A stretch of 64,000 nucleotides of DNA from Stigmatella aurantiaca (GTDB lineage: Bacteria; Myxococcota; Myxococcia; Myxococcales; Myxococcaceae), in assembly GCF_900109545.1 (NCBI RefSeq), contig NZ_FOAP01000010.1:186001-250000 (forward strand). The letters are read 5' to 3'. Both the position numbers and the translations under genes were made by a program. The notes below the pieces were generated by a model, which saw only the letters and a program-made list of their open reading frames with translations, searched no databases and was not told the origin of the DNA. Every line of letters begins with the position of its first letter. The stretch's first letter is position 1. Below are positions 34,122 through 41,168 of the stretch, piece by piece.

Positions 34122-34604
34122 ATGCCTCGTTCATACAGCTATGATCATTTTCAAGTGCCGGCGGCCGAGCCTCGCAGCAGGGCCCTGCGCCGCGAGGACA
34201 AGCAGCACCTCGCGGACTCGCACCACGTGAGCCCTGGCCATGACGGTGGCATTCACTACGGCAAGAGCCACGCGCAGACCGAGGAGATCCTCAAGGCGCG
34301 CGCCGCCGAGCCGCGCCATGCGAAGAAGCAGGAGGACGAGGAGGAGCAGGCCCCTGCGCAGATGAAGGCCGAGGCCCTGCCGCCGCCGGTCAACCGCAAC
34401 ACGGCCCCCATCGGTGCCTTGCCGATGACCGAGGAGCTGCCGCCGCGCCGGCGCCTGAAGGACCTGCTTGACGAGGCGACGCGCCAGGTCGAGGCCATCC
34501 AGGGGGGCATTGGCGACGTGGTGAAGGCCGCCCAGCGCCTGGCCTCGCTTCCGGGGGAGGCGGTCCGTCTGGCCGCGCGCCGGTTGAACCCCCTCGAGGG
34601 CTGA
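34122..34604 (+). CDS. Hypothetical charged protein
   Basis: The 160-residue protein is hydrophilic, rich in His, Arg, Glu and Ala, with no signal peptide or membrane segment. The first 30 residues are Tyr/Ser/Arg-rich (MPRSYSYDHF), the middle is Lys/Glu-rich and probably disordered, and the last 50 residues (RLKDLLDEATRQVEAIQGGIGDVVKAAQRLA) form an amphipathic helix. I do not recognise the family. It shares a promoter-like motif with the membrane-protein operon 1.4 kb downstream. Confidence 0.7.
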   Translation: MPRSYSYDHFQVPAAEPRSRALRREDKQHLADSHHVSPGHDGGIHYGKSHAQTEEILKARAAEPRHAKKQEDEEEQAPAQMKAEALPPPVNRNTAPIGALPMTEELPPRRRLKDLLDEATRQVEAIQGGIGDVVKAAQRLASLPGEAVRLAARRLNPLEG

Positions 34605-34617
34605 GGACGCCGGGCCC

Positions 34618-35382
34618 GTGGAGCTGACCCTCGTCTCGTACAACATCCACAGCGGGATTGGCACGGATGGGCGTTTTGATCTGCACCGGGTGGGCGAGGT
34701 GCTCCGGGAGATCCAGGCGGATGTCATCGCGCTGCAGGAAGTCGGCGACTTCCGCAGCGTGACGCCCCGCGAGGACCAACCGGAGCATCTGGCCGACATG
34801 CTGGGCCTGCACATGGCCTTCGGACCCAACGTGGTGAAGTCCGGGCGCCGCTACGGCAACGCCATCCTCACCCGGCTGCCCATTCTCCAGTCGAAGAACT
34901 ACAATCTCAGTGTCCCCGGGCGCGAGCCCCGGGGCGCGCTGCGGTGCGACCTGGACCTGGGCTCCGGCAAGCCCCTGCACGTCTTCTGCCTCCACCTGGG
35001 GCTCTCCATCGGCGAGCGCCGCCGGCAGGAGCGGCTGTTGCTGTCGGCGGACATCCTCCAGGATGCGGCGCGCAAGGACCCGGTGGTGGTCTGCGGGGAC
35101 TTCAATTACTGGGGCAACAAGCCCGTGCCGGCCCTGGTGCGCCAGGCGATCCACGACGCGGCCCTGGAGCTTGGTGCCCCGGCGAGGACCTACCCCTCGC
35201 GGCTGCCCATGCTCCGGCTGGACCGCATCTTCGTGGACTCGGGCGTGCGGCCCCTGGCCATCCGGCCCCACCGGTCGTCGCTGGCCAGCGTGGCCTCGGA
35301 CCATCTGCCCCTGGTGATGCGCTTCGAGGCCCCGGTGGTGTCCATGGCGGAAGTGCCGGCTCCCGTGCAGCTCATCGGGTAG
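34618..35382 (+). CDS. Endonuclease/exonuclease/phosphatase-family protein
   Basis: The 254-residue protein carries the metal-dependent EEP fold: SYNIHSGIG, the catalytic Glu in IALQEVG, CLHLGLSIGERRRQ, GDFNYWGN and the closing SDHLPLVM. Members cut DNA, phosphoinositides or other phosphodiesters; the substrate cannot be told. GTG start, 13 nt after the hypothetical gene, so the two are probably co-transcribed. No signal peptide. Confidence 0.88.
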   Translation: MELTLVSYNIHSGIGTDGRFDLHRVGEVLREIQADVIALQEVGDFRSVTPREDQPEHLADMLGLHMAFGPNVVKSGRRYGNAILTRLPILQSKNYNLSVPGREPRGALRCDLDLGSGKPLHVFCLHLGLSIGERRRQERLLLSADILQDAARKDPVVVCGDFNYWGNKPVPALVRQAIHDAALELGAPARTYPSRLPMLRLDRIFVDSGVRPLAIRPHRSSLASVASDHLPLVMRFEAPVVSMAEVPAPVQLIG

Positions 35383-35470
35383 GTGGGGGCGGAGCACAGG
35401 CCGTCCTCCGGCGGCGTTGGTTGAGTGGCCAACGCTCTGTGTCTGCTGGACACATTCGTTTGTGACGGGG

Positions 35471-35499
35471 TTGTCGCAGCGGGTGCATATGCCTAGGTT
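35471..35499 (+). promoter_or_regulatory. Putative promoter of small membrane-protein operon
   Basis: TTGTCG (35471-35476), 17-nt spacer, TAGGTT (35494-35499), 45 nt before the ATG at 35544. The -10 region GCCTAGGTT is shared with the promoter at 34059-34087. Confidence 0.4.
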
Positions 35500-35543
35500 G
35501 GCTTCCGCCCGTGGGGACGACACGCGCGTGGTTTGGAGAACAG

Positions 35544-36005
35544 ATGAACGTGGGCTCGGAACAGACGGACCGCGGCATTTCCGCGCTTGTCGGGCGGATG
35601 GCCGATGGGTTCAGCCGCCTGGTGTCCCAGCACCTCACGTTGGCGCGCATGGAGATGGCGGAGGATGCCAAGGCCATGGGCAAGGACGTGGCCCGCATCG
35701 CCGCGTTCGTGCCCTTCATCCTCGTGGGCTACCTCTTCGTCTGTGGCGCCCTCGCCGCGGTGCTTGCCCGGTGGTTGGGCGTGGCCGGGGCGCTGGTGAC
35801 GGTGGGCGTCCTCAACCTCATTGGTGGGGGCATTGGCATTCACCGGGCCATCTCCCGTCTCCAGGGCCGGCAGGTCATGGATGACAGTGCCCAGGAACTC
35901 TCTCGCAGTGTGGCGGCGCTCGGTGGGCCCGGCACCCAGGACACCGAGGCCTCGCCCGCTGCGGCGTCTCGACCCATGTTGAAGGAAACTCCGCATGCCC
36001 AGTAA
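35544..36005 (+). CDS. Phage-holin-superfamily III/DUF1469 membrane protein
   Basis: The 153-residue protein has an amphipathic N-terminus (ISALVGRMADGFSRLVSQHLTLARMEMAEDAKAMGKD), two hydrophobic helices (about 57-78 and 82-105) and a polar tail: the YqjE/DUF1469 layout. ATG with GGAGAA upstream. First gene of a five-gene run of small membrane proteins like E. coli yqjCDE/elaB. Despite the holin name the family is usually a stress-related inner-membrane protein. Confidence 0.8.
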   Translation: MNVGSEQTDRGISALVGRMADGFSRLVSQHLTLARMEMAEDAKAMGKDVARIAAFVPFILVGYLFVCGALAAVLARWLGVAGALVTVGVLNLIGGGIGIHRAISRLQGRQVMDDSAQELSRSVAALGGPGTQDTEASPAAASRPMLKETPHAQ

Positions 36006-36210
36006 TGGTCCTCCCAAGACCGAGCCTCGTAGCCCTGAAGCCCTGCGCGCCGAGATCGAGCGCACCCGGGCCGAACTGTCCACCTCCGTGACCGCGCTGC
36101 GCGAAGAGGTGGCCGCCGCCGTGGACTGGCGCGAGTGGGTGCGCACCCATCCGATGGCGGCCGTGGGCGCGGCCTTCACGCTTGGCTTCCTGCTCGGCCA
36201 GCGCCGCTGA
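35995..36210 (+). CDS. DUF3618 small membrane protein
   Basis: The 71-residue protein matches DUF3618: SPEALRAEIERTRAELSTSVTALREEV, then DWREWVRTHPMAAVGAAFTLGFLLGQRR with one terminal membrane helix and a positive end. It overlaps the upstream gene by 11 bases. The coiled-coil head faces the cytoplasm. Confidence 0.85.
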   Translation: MPSNGPPKTEPRSPEALRAEIERTRAELSTSVTALREEVAAAVDWREWVRTHPMAAVGAAFTLGFLLGQRR

Positions 36211-36264
36211 CCACTTCTTTCCACCGGACTTCAGTCCCATATTCGCAAGAAGGAGAAGGCTTCC

Positions 36265-36465
36265 ATGGAAATCAATCCGCAGCAGATTCAGGACCGTGCC
36301 CGTGAGCTCCAGGACCGCATCGTTCCGCAGATCGACGAGGCGCGCCGCAACCTGGTGGACTTCAACACCCGCGCGGTGAGCTTCATCCGGGCCAACCCGG
36401 GCACCTGCCTCATCGGCGCCATCGCCGTGGGCTTCCTCGTCGGCCGGCTCGCCTCGCGCCGCTGA
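36265..36465 (+). CDS. ElaB/YqjD-like small membrane protein
   Basis: The 66-residue protein has an amphipathic helix (QDRARELQDRIVPQIDEARRNL) followed by one C-terminal membrane helix (CLIGAIAVGFLVGRLASRR), the ElaB/YqjD plan in which the tail anchors the protein in the inner membrane. Ribosome site AAGGAG lies 13 nt upstream. Third gene of the operon. Confidence 0.78.
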   Translation: MEINPQQIQDRARELQDRIVPQIDEARRNLVDFNTRAVSFIRANPGTCLIGAIAVGFLVGRLASRR

Positions 36466-36499
36466 GCCGTTCCTTCCTCGATCTACCGGGAGCACAGTC

Positions 36500-36931
36500 A
36501 TGACGACCTTCCAGAGTCCTCAGAACAACGGCACCGCCGGCAGCACCGACAACAACGGCTTCGGCCAGCGCGTGGATCAGATCGGCGTGGACGCCCAGCA
36601 GCTGTGGAGCGATGCGCGCAGCGCCGTCACGGGCCTGTCCGAGACGCTCGACGTCCGCGGCCGCGTGGACCGCAACCCCTACGGCATGGTGCTGGCCGCG
36701 GTGGGCGTGGGCTATGTGCTGGGAGGCGGACTGTTCACGCCGCTCACCGGGCGCATCCTCAAGCTCGGCGTGCGCCTGGCGGCGCTGCCCTTCGTGAAGG
36801 ACGAACTGCTGGGCATGGCCGAGGCCGCGCTCCAGGGCTTCCAGACCGGCCAGGCCAACGTCAATGGCCAGAACCCTTCCGCGGGCATTGGCGCCGCGCC
36901 CCGGACCTCGGGTCCCGGGAGCATCAGCTGA
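36500..36931 (+). CDS. Hypothetical membrane-associated protein
   Basis: The 143-residue protein begins with a Gln/Asn-rich tail, then a helix (VDAQQLWSDARSAVTGLSETL) and a hydrophobic, Gly-rich segment (MVLAAVGVGYVLGGGLFTPLTGRILKLGVRL) probably in the membrane. The last 30 residues are polar. I do not recognise a named family. It lies between the ElaB-like and YtxH-like genes, so probably serves the same envelope function. Confidence 0.72.
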   Translation: MTTFQSPQNNGTAGSTDNNGFGQRVDQIGVDAQQLWSDARSAVTGLSETLDVRGRVDRNPYGMVLAAVGVGYVLGGGLFTPLTGRILKLGVRLAALPFVKDELLGMAEAALQGFQTGQANVNGQNPSAGIGAAPRTSGPGSIS

Positions 36932-36981
36932 TCCGTCGCACGGCCTCACACCCTACACCTCATTACCTGGAGATCTGATCC

Positions 36982-37254
36982 ATGTTCACCGCCAGAGACC
37001 TCAAGAAGCTCGAGAAGGACGACCTGCTCAACCTCATCGGGCTCGAGACCCGCAAGGACACCGCGGACTACCTGCTGCCCGCGCTGGGCGCCTTCACCGT
37101 GGGCGTGCTGCTCGGCGTCGGCGTGGGCGTGCTGCTGGCCCCCAAGCCGGGCCAGGAGCTGCGCACGGACCTGCGCAACCGGTTCCAGAGCGGCCAGGAC
37201 GCGGTCTCCGGCGCGGTGGGCCGCGTGACCGAGGGCGTCACCCGCAACGCCTGA
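36982..37254 (+). CDS. YtxH-like small membrane protein
   Basis: The 90-residue protein has LEKDDLLNLIGLETRKDT, a Gly-rich membrane helix (GAFTVGVLLGVGVGVLLAPKPG) ending in APKPGQELR, and an amphipathic tail: the YtxH signature, found in general-stress proteins. ATG with GGAGAT upstream. Last gene of the five-gene operon; a clear terminator follows. Confidence 0.82.
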   Translation: MFTARDLKKLEKDDLLNLIGLETRKDTADYLLPALGAFTVGVLLGVGVGVLLAPKPGQELRTDLRNRFQSGQDAVSGAVGRVTEGVTRNA

Positions 37255-37277
37255 TCCGGACCGCATCCAGGTCCAAC

Positions 37278-37313
37278 GCCCCCTGAGCGCGGAAGCGTGC
37301 TCGGGGGGCTTTT
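37278..37313 (+). terminator. Rho-independent terminator of membrane-protein operon
   Basis: GCCCCCTGAGC (37279 region) pairs with GCTCGGGGGGC (up to 37309), one T-G wobble, loop about 10 nt, followed by TTTT. It lies 24 nt after the YtxH stop. Confidence 0.7.
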
Positions 37314-37323
37314 CATTTCCGGG

Positions 37324-37329
37324 TACACT
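37324..37329 (+). promoter_or_regulatory. Putative -10 box of leaderless transcript
   Basis: TACACT ends 7 nt before the ATG at 37337; the gap is CGCCCCC with no ribosome site. Confidence 0.4.
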
Positions 37330-37336
37330 CGCCCCC

Positions 37337-38326
37337 ATGCCGCCGAAGGATGGACCCTCCCGCCCCCGACGCCCGCGCCCGCCCGCGAGGGGGCTCGTGG
37401 ATGCGCGCAGGGACACGCCCCGGGACATGCCCGCCCTGGAGGCGGCCCCAGAGGGCGTTGGGGACGGCCCGGGGGACGTGCTCTCCCGGGTGCGCGGCCT
37501 GGAGACGCTGGAGCCCGCCTATGAGGCCTGGCTGGCGCTGCGGGCGGAGCATGGCGCCACGCGGGCGCGCTTCCGGGAGGAGCGCGAGCGGTTGGATCAG
37601 CAGGGCAGCTTCCTGTTGGGGGCCGTGCGGGCCGCGGGCCTGACGCCCGAGGCCGGGGAGGCCTCCGCGCTGGCGCCCACGGGCGGCGAGGGCTTCCTGG
37701 GGGAGGCCCAGGGGCGGTTGACCGAGCGGCGGGCGCAGCTGGAGCGCCAGGAGGCAGAGGCGGAGGCGCGGTACCAGGAGGCCTTCGCGGAGATCCGCGC
37801 CACGCTGGTGGACCGGGTTCAGCGCTTCCTGGAGGCCACGCGCCCGAGGCTCCAGTTGCTCCTGCGCAAGGTGGATGCGCAGCGCTCCATCCTCCACGTG
37901 GCGCGCGTGGGCGCGGACGAGGCCGTGCTGCTCTGCTTTCTGTGGGCCGGGCGCATCCCGTCCCGTTACGGCTTTCTCTTCGATGACTCCACGGAGGATG
38001 TCGCGCTGCCGCCGCCTGTCCTGTACGCGGAGGAGGGCGTGGCCCCGGAGGGCATTCGTCCCAGCGCCGCCGCCCTGGAAGCATGTCTGAGGGCGCCCGG
38101 GGCGGTGGTGCCCCTCAAGGGCTTCCTGCCCCTCTTCATCCCGAGGCCCGGAGGGGGTGAGGACTTCTTCCGGCTGCTGCAGCGCGGGCCCGTGATGGAG
38201 GTGGAGGTGGCCGAGGGCGGCACGTTCCGCAGCTTCCTGGCGCGCGAGGAGGCGGAGCGCTTCGCGGGGCACCTCCTGCGGCTGAAGCTCGCGGGGAAGA
38301 TCGACTTGGAGCTGGAGGCGGGCTGA
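37337..38326 (+). CDS. Hypothetical coiled-coil protein
   Basis: The 329-residue protein has a Pro/Arg-rich N-terminus (about 1-30), a long Arg/Glu-rich coiled coil with LTERRAQLERQEAEAEARYQEAF around residues 125-150, and a globular C-terminal half (VLLCFLWAGRIPSRYGFLFDDS onward). No signal peptide. I do not recognise the family. Its stop overlaps the first codons of an IS66 transposase remnant, so an insertion event may have fixed its 3' end. Confidence 0.72.
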   Translation: MPPKDGPSRPRRPRPPARGLVDARRDTPRDMPALEAAPEGVGDGPGDVLSRVRGLETLEPAYEAWLALRAEHGATRARFREERERLDQQGSFLLGAVRAAGLTPEAGEASALAPTGGEGFLGEAQGRLTERRAQLERQEAEAEARYQEAFAEIRATLVDRVQRFLEATRPRLQLLLRKVDAQRSILHVARVGADEAVLLCFLWAGRIPSRYGFLFDDSTEDVALPPPVLYAEEGVAPEGIRPSAAALEACLRAPGAVVPLKGFLPLFIPRPGGGEDFFRLLQRGPVMEVEVAEGGTFRSFLAREEAERFAGHLLRLKLAGKIDLELEAG

Positions 38327-38424
38327 GCGAGCGCGAAGCTCGCGAGTTCCTGCTGGAACCCCTGGGAGCGAGCGTTTCGGTGGGGAGCATCAGCGCGGTG
38401 GAGAGACGCGCCATCGCGATCTTG
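38323..38424 (+). pseudogene. IS66-type transposase fragment
   Basis: Reading from 38323 gives 34 codons starting LSEREAREFLLEPLG and continuing SVSVGSISAVERRA. This matches the IS66 transposase segment that usually reads R-x-x-x-x-L-x-x-x-x-G-x-x-x-S-x-G-T/S-I/V-S-x-x-E-x-R. There is no start, and the reading continues only to a stop about 75 nt later without further similarity. It is a truncated relic and overlaps the last four bases of the upstream gene. Confidence 0.65.
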
Positions 38425-38575
38425 AGCGTGGAACGAGGATGGAACCCGGAACGTGATCGTCTCCGGTGTGCCGTTCCCGTAGCGGAGGACCTCACGCCCA
38501 CCTGATGGGAGAGCGGCCAACGCCTTCTGGTATTGCATGAGTATGTGCTCGGCACGGTTACCAGGAGCGTTCCGC
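38425..38575. other. Spacer between IS66 relic and SitA-type gene
   Basis: Non-coding as far as I can see; the frame of the transposase relic continues a further 75 nt without recognisable similarity. The last 20 bases hold the ribosome site CAGGAG of the toxin gene. No inverted repeat end of an insertion sequence was found. Confidence 0.5.
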
Positions 38576-39808
38576 ATGCGGCCAGGGTGGTGGATTCCCC
38601 TCCTGCTGGTCCTCCTCACGGGATGCAGCAGCACCCGGACAAAGGTGCGCCTGGACACCGGCCGTGGCTCGCCCCTCATGGTCACCCCACGCTCCAGTGC
38701 CCATCCGGTGGCACTGGACGAGGACGACTTCGAGCAGGCCTTGGGCGCGTTGGCCCGCGCCGTGCGCCCGTCCACACGCCCCCAGGAAACCGCCAGGCGG
38801 TTGTTCGAGGCGGAGCCGCGCAGCGGCTCGTACTTGTATGACCCTCGCACCCGTCGCGTCACTCCACTCGGGCTGAGCGAATCGCTGGAGGGGGAACGCC
38901 CCCTGGCGGACGTGGAGTTGACGCGTACCTACCTGCGCTGGTGCGAGCGCACGAACAAGCCCGGAGATTGCCTGCGCCTCCTGGTGGAGAGCCCTACGGT
39001 CACCGGGGATGGACGTTACGCCCTGGCCATGGCGCTGGCCCAGGGCGCCGTGTTGGACGAGATGATGGACGCCTTCAAGGACATGGCCGACCCCCAGGCC
39101 ATGCTCACCACCGTCCTATGGACGTGGACCACGTACTGCATCTTGCTCGCGGTGCCCGAGCCTTTCTCGAAGGGCGTGGCCGCCGTGATGACCGCCACGC
39201 TCATTGCCTACGTGGGGATCGACACCTTCTGGAACCTCATCGTGGGGTTCAAGCGGCTGGTGGTAGCAGCGGACCGGGCCACCACCTTTGACGAACTGCG
39301 CGTGGAGGGGGAGCGCTACGGCAAGGTCATGGGCCGCAACGCGGCGCGCGCGTTCGCCCTGTTGGCCACGGCCGCCATTGGGAACACGGCGGCGGGACTT
39401 GGGTCAAAGGTGCCAAAGCTCCCCGGCGCCGCGCAGGCGGCGGTGCAGGCCGAAGCTCAGGTGGGGATCAGGCTCGCAGCGGTTGAGGCAGTGGAAACGG
39501 TCACCGTGAGTGCCGAAACCATCACCATCGCCCTCGCGCCCGGCGCGGTAGCGATGACGATGCGAGGGCGGCAAACCAGCTCCAACCCATCGGAGTCGAT
39601 CAAGTCCCTGAAGGCACGACTGGCGGAGCACCAGCAGAAGCTGGCGGATTACAAGGGCAACCCCGATGCTTTCGATAATCAGGGCATCTTGAGGAATGCC
39701 CCCTCACCTGAGGTCCGCGAGAGGATCATCAACGGCCGGATCAAGCACTTGGAGGACGAGATCTGGGCGTTCGAGAAGGCCATCAGAGACTTGGGAGGAG
39801 AACCATGA
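38576..39808 (+). CDS. sitA: SitA-family lipoprotein polymorphic toxin
   Basis: SitA proteins are lipid-anchored toxins that myxobacteria pass to neighbours by TraA/TraB outer-membrane exchange. From the ATG at 38576 (CAGGAG upstream) the 410-residue product has a lipoprotein signal (LLLVLLTGC, Cys17), then the family shaft: STRTKVRLDTGRGSPL, WCERTNKPGDCLRLLV, MADPQAM, PEPFSKGVAAVMTATLIAY, GERYGKVMGRNAARAFAL and ALAPGAVAM. The last 75 residues are the variable toxin tip (LAEHQQKLADYKGNPDAFDN, NAPSPEVRERII). The tip's activity is not evident. Its stop overlaps the immunity gene in ATGA. Confidence 0.82.
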   Translation: MRPGWWIPLLLVLLTGCSSTRTKVRLDTGRGSPLMVTPRSSAHPVALDEDDFEQALGALARAVRPSTRPQETARRLFEAEPRSGSYLYDPRTRRVTPLGLSESLEGERPLADVELTRTYLRWCERTNKPGDCLRLLVESPTVTGDGRYALAMALAQGAVLDEMMDAFKDMADPQAMLTTVLWTWTTYCILLAVPEPFSKGVAAVMTATLIAYVGIDTFWNLIVGFKRLVVAADRATTFDELRVEGERYGKVMGRNAARAFALLATAAIGNTAAGLGSKVPKLPGAAQAAVQAEAQVGIRLAAVEAVETVTVSAETITIALAPGAVAMTMRGRQTSSNPSESIKSLKARLAEHQQKLADYKGNPDAFDNQGILRNAPSPEVRERIINGRIKHLEDEIWAFEKAIRDLGGEP

Positions 39809-40098
39809 AGATTCAGCTTTCCGACCTGCGACAGGCGGCAAATGCCCTGTTCGACCATCTGGAGCAGACCGGCCGTACGGAGATCGAAGTCACCGAGGAC
39901 TTCTACTGGAACATCCCGGAGAAGCACTTGTACTCGGTATACATTCCCCCGCCCGAGTCCGAACTGACGATGGGGCAGTTGTCTGACAACTGGAACGAGG
40001 TGGCGAAGATAGCATCCGGTCAACGCCCCCCAACCGCCTATGGCCTGGTCTGGCTCTCGTCGATCCTGCGCTTCATCGGTACGAAGCTCGTCTCATGA
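39805..40098 (+). CDS. sitI: Cognate immunity protein of SitA-type toxin
   Basis: The 97-residue soluble protein starts within the toxin stop (ATGA), the fixed layout of toxin-immunity pairs. It reads MKIQLSDLRQAANALFDHLE, EIEVTEDFYWNIPEKHLY, MGQLSDNW and YGLVWLSSILRFIG. I recall similar small immunity proteins next to polymorphic toxins with NPDAFDN-type tips in other bacteria. No signal peptide, so it protects from the cytoplasmic side. A/T-richer than its surroundings. Confidence 0.75.
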   Translation: MKIQLSDLRQAANALFDHLEQTGRTEIEVTEDFYWNIPEKHLYSVYIPPPESELTMGQLSDNWNEVAKIASGQRPPTAYGLVWLSSILRFIGTKLVS

Positions 40099-40218
40099 CG
40101 GGATGATGCGGAAGGAAATGCCGGGCCAGATGCCCTCGCGGTGCTGTTGAAACACCACCGGACGGTTTGCCCCCCGCCAGTGTGGCCTTCGTTGGCCTCG
40201 GAGTTCCAGCGCGTGTCA

Positions 40219-41070
40219 TTAGCGCGTGCGGATCACGCCCACGTCCGCCGTGCCTGCCAGCAGGGCGCTGCCCAGGAAGAGGTTGTCGGACTCGGCGCCC
40301 CCGCTGCGCACCGACTGGAAGGTGACGAGGTAGGTCTGCTGGGGCGAGGGGAAGGCCTCCGGGGGCAGGGTGATGCGCGCCTGCTTCCAGTCCGAGGGGA
40401 AGGCGACGAGCTCGACGAAGTCGAGCGGCTCGGTGGGGACGTTGCTGTAGGTGGGCTTGCCGCGCGCCCCGTTCTGGCTCAGGGGGACGACCGTGACGAA
40501 GCCGATGGTGCGGTCCTGGCCCGAGGCCGGGGCGGCGCGCTCCAGGGTGAGGGACTGCCCGGCGTTCAGGCGCACCACGCCCTCGGGCGGGTGCAGGACG
40601 GAGAGCTTCTCCTGAGGGGGGACGTTCTCCACCCGCCCCTCGTAGCGCGTGCCGTTGCGCTCCGCGATGAACTGGTAGTTGGCGCCGCTCTGGTACTTCA
40701 GGGAGTCATCCCCGTTGACGGAGCGGCTGTAGGCGCCCGAGCCATCGGGCGTCAGCTCCACCCCGGTGCCATTCTGGGGCCGGAGGGTGACGGTGGCGCC
40801 GGAGAGCCCCTGGGGCGAGCCGCCCTCGCCATCCCGGGTGCCGATGAAGACGAAGGCCGCCGTCTGGGCGGGGAGGACCAGATCGTCCTCCCCGTTCTGC
40901 GGCGGCGTTCCGGTGTCCACGTTCAGGAAGGCAACGGGGGAGATGCGCACCTCGGGGGTGGTCAGCAGGGTGCCCACCATCACCGTGTCGGCGGTGAGCT
41001 TGTCGAGATCACATCCCAGGGGCAGCAGGCAGCAGGCGGCGGCGGTGAACAGCAGCGGGAGGCGGTGCAT
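40219..41070 (-). CDS. Lipoprotein of unknown function
   Basis: The 283-residue protein has a lipoprotein signal (LLPLGC, Cys20) and a beta-rich body with no known motif. Segments such as GLSGATVTLRPQNGTGVEL and SGANYQFIAERNGTRYEGRV suggest Ig- or carboxypeptidase-regulatory-like beta-sandwich modules. ATG with AAGGAG upstream. It stands alone between the SitA locus and the divergent CHASE2 gene. Function unknown. Confidence 0.78.
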   Translation of the reverse strand: MHRLPLLFTAAACCLLPLGCDLDKLTADTVMVGTLLTTPEVRISPVAFLNVDTGTPPQNGEDDLVLPAQTAAFVFIGTRDGEGGSPQGLSGATVTLRPQNGTGVELTPDGSGAYSRSVNGDDSLKYQSGANYQFIAERNGTRYEGRVENVPPQEKLSVLHPPEGVVRLNAGQSLTLERAAPASGQDRTIGFVTVVPLSQNGARGKPTYSNVPTEPLDFVELVAFPSDWKQARITLPPEAFPSPQQTYLVTFQSVRSGGAESDNLFLGSALLAGTADVGVIRTR

Positions 41071-41153
41071 GGGGCTCCTTGGAGCCAGAAGGCCGGCCCC
41101 GGGGGAAAGGCACCCAGCATAGCAGTCCCCGGACGCGGCGGGCGGGGGCGCGC

Positions 41154-41159
41154 TATCCT
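41154..41159 (+). promoter_or_regulatory. Putative -10 box before CHASE2 cyclase gene
   Basis: TATCCT ends 9 nt before the GTG at 41169; no Shine-Dalgarno sequence. Confidence 0.3.
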
Positions 41160-41168
41160 CGCACCCCC

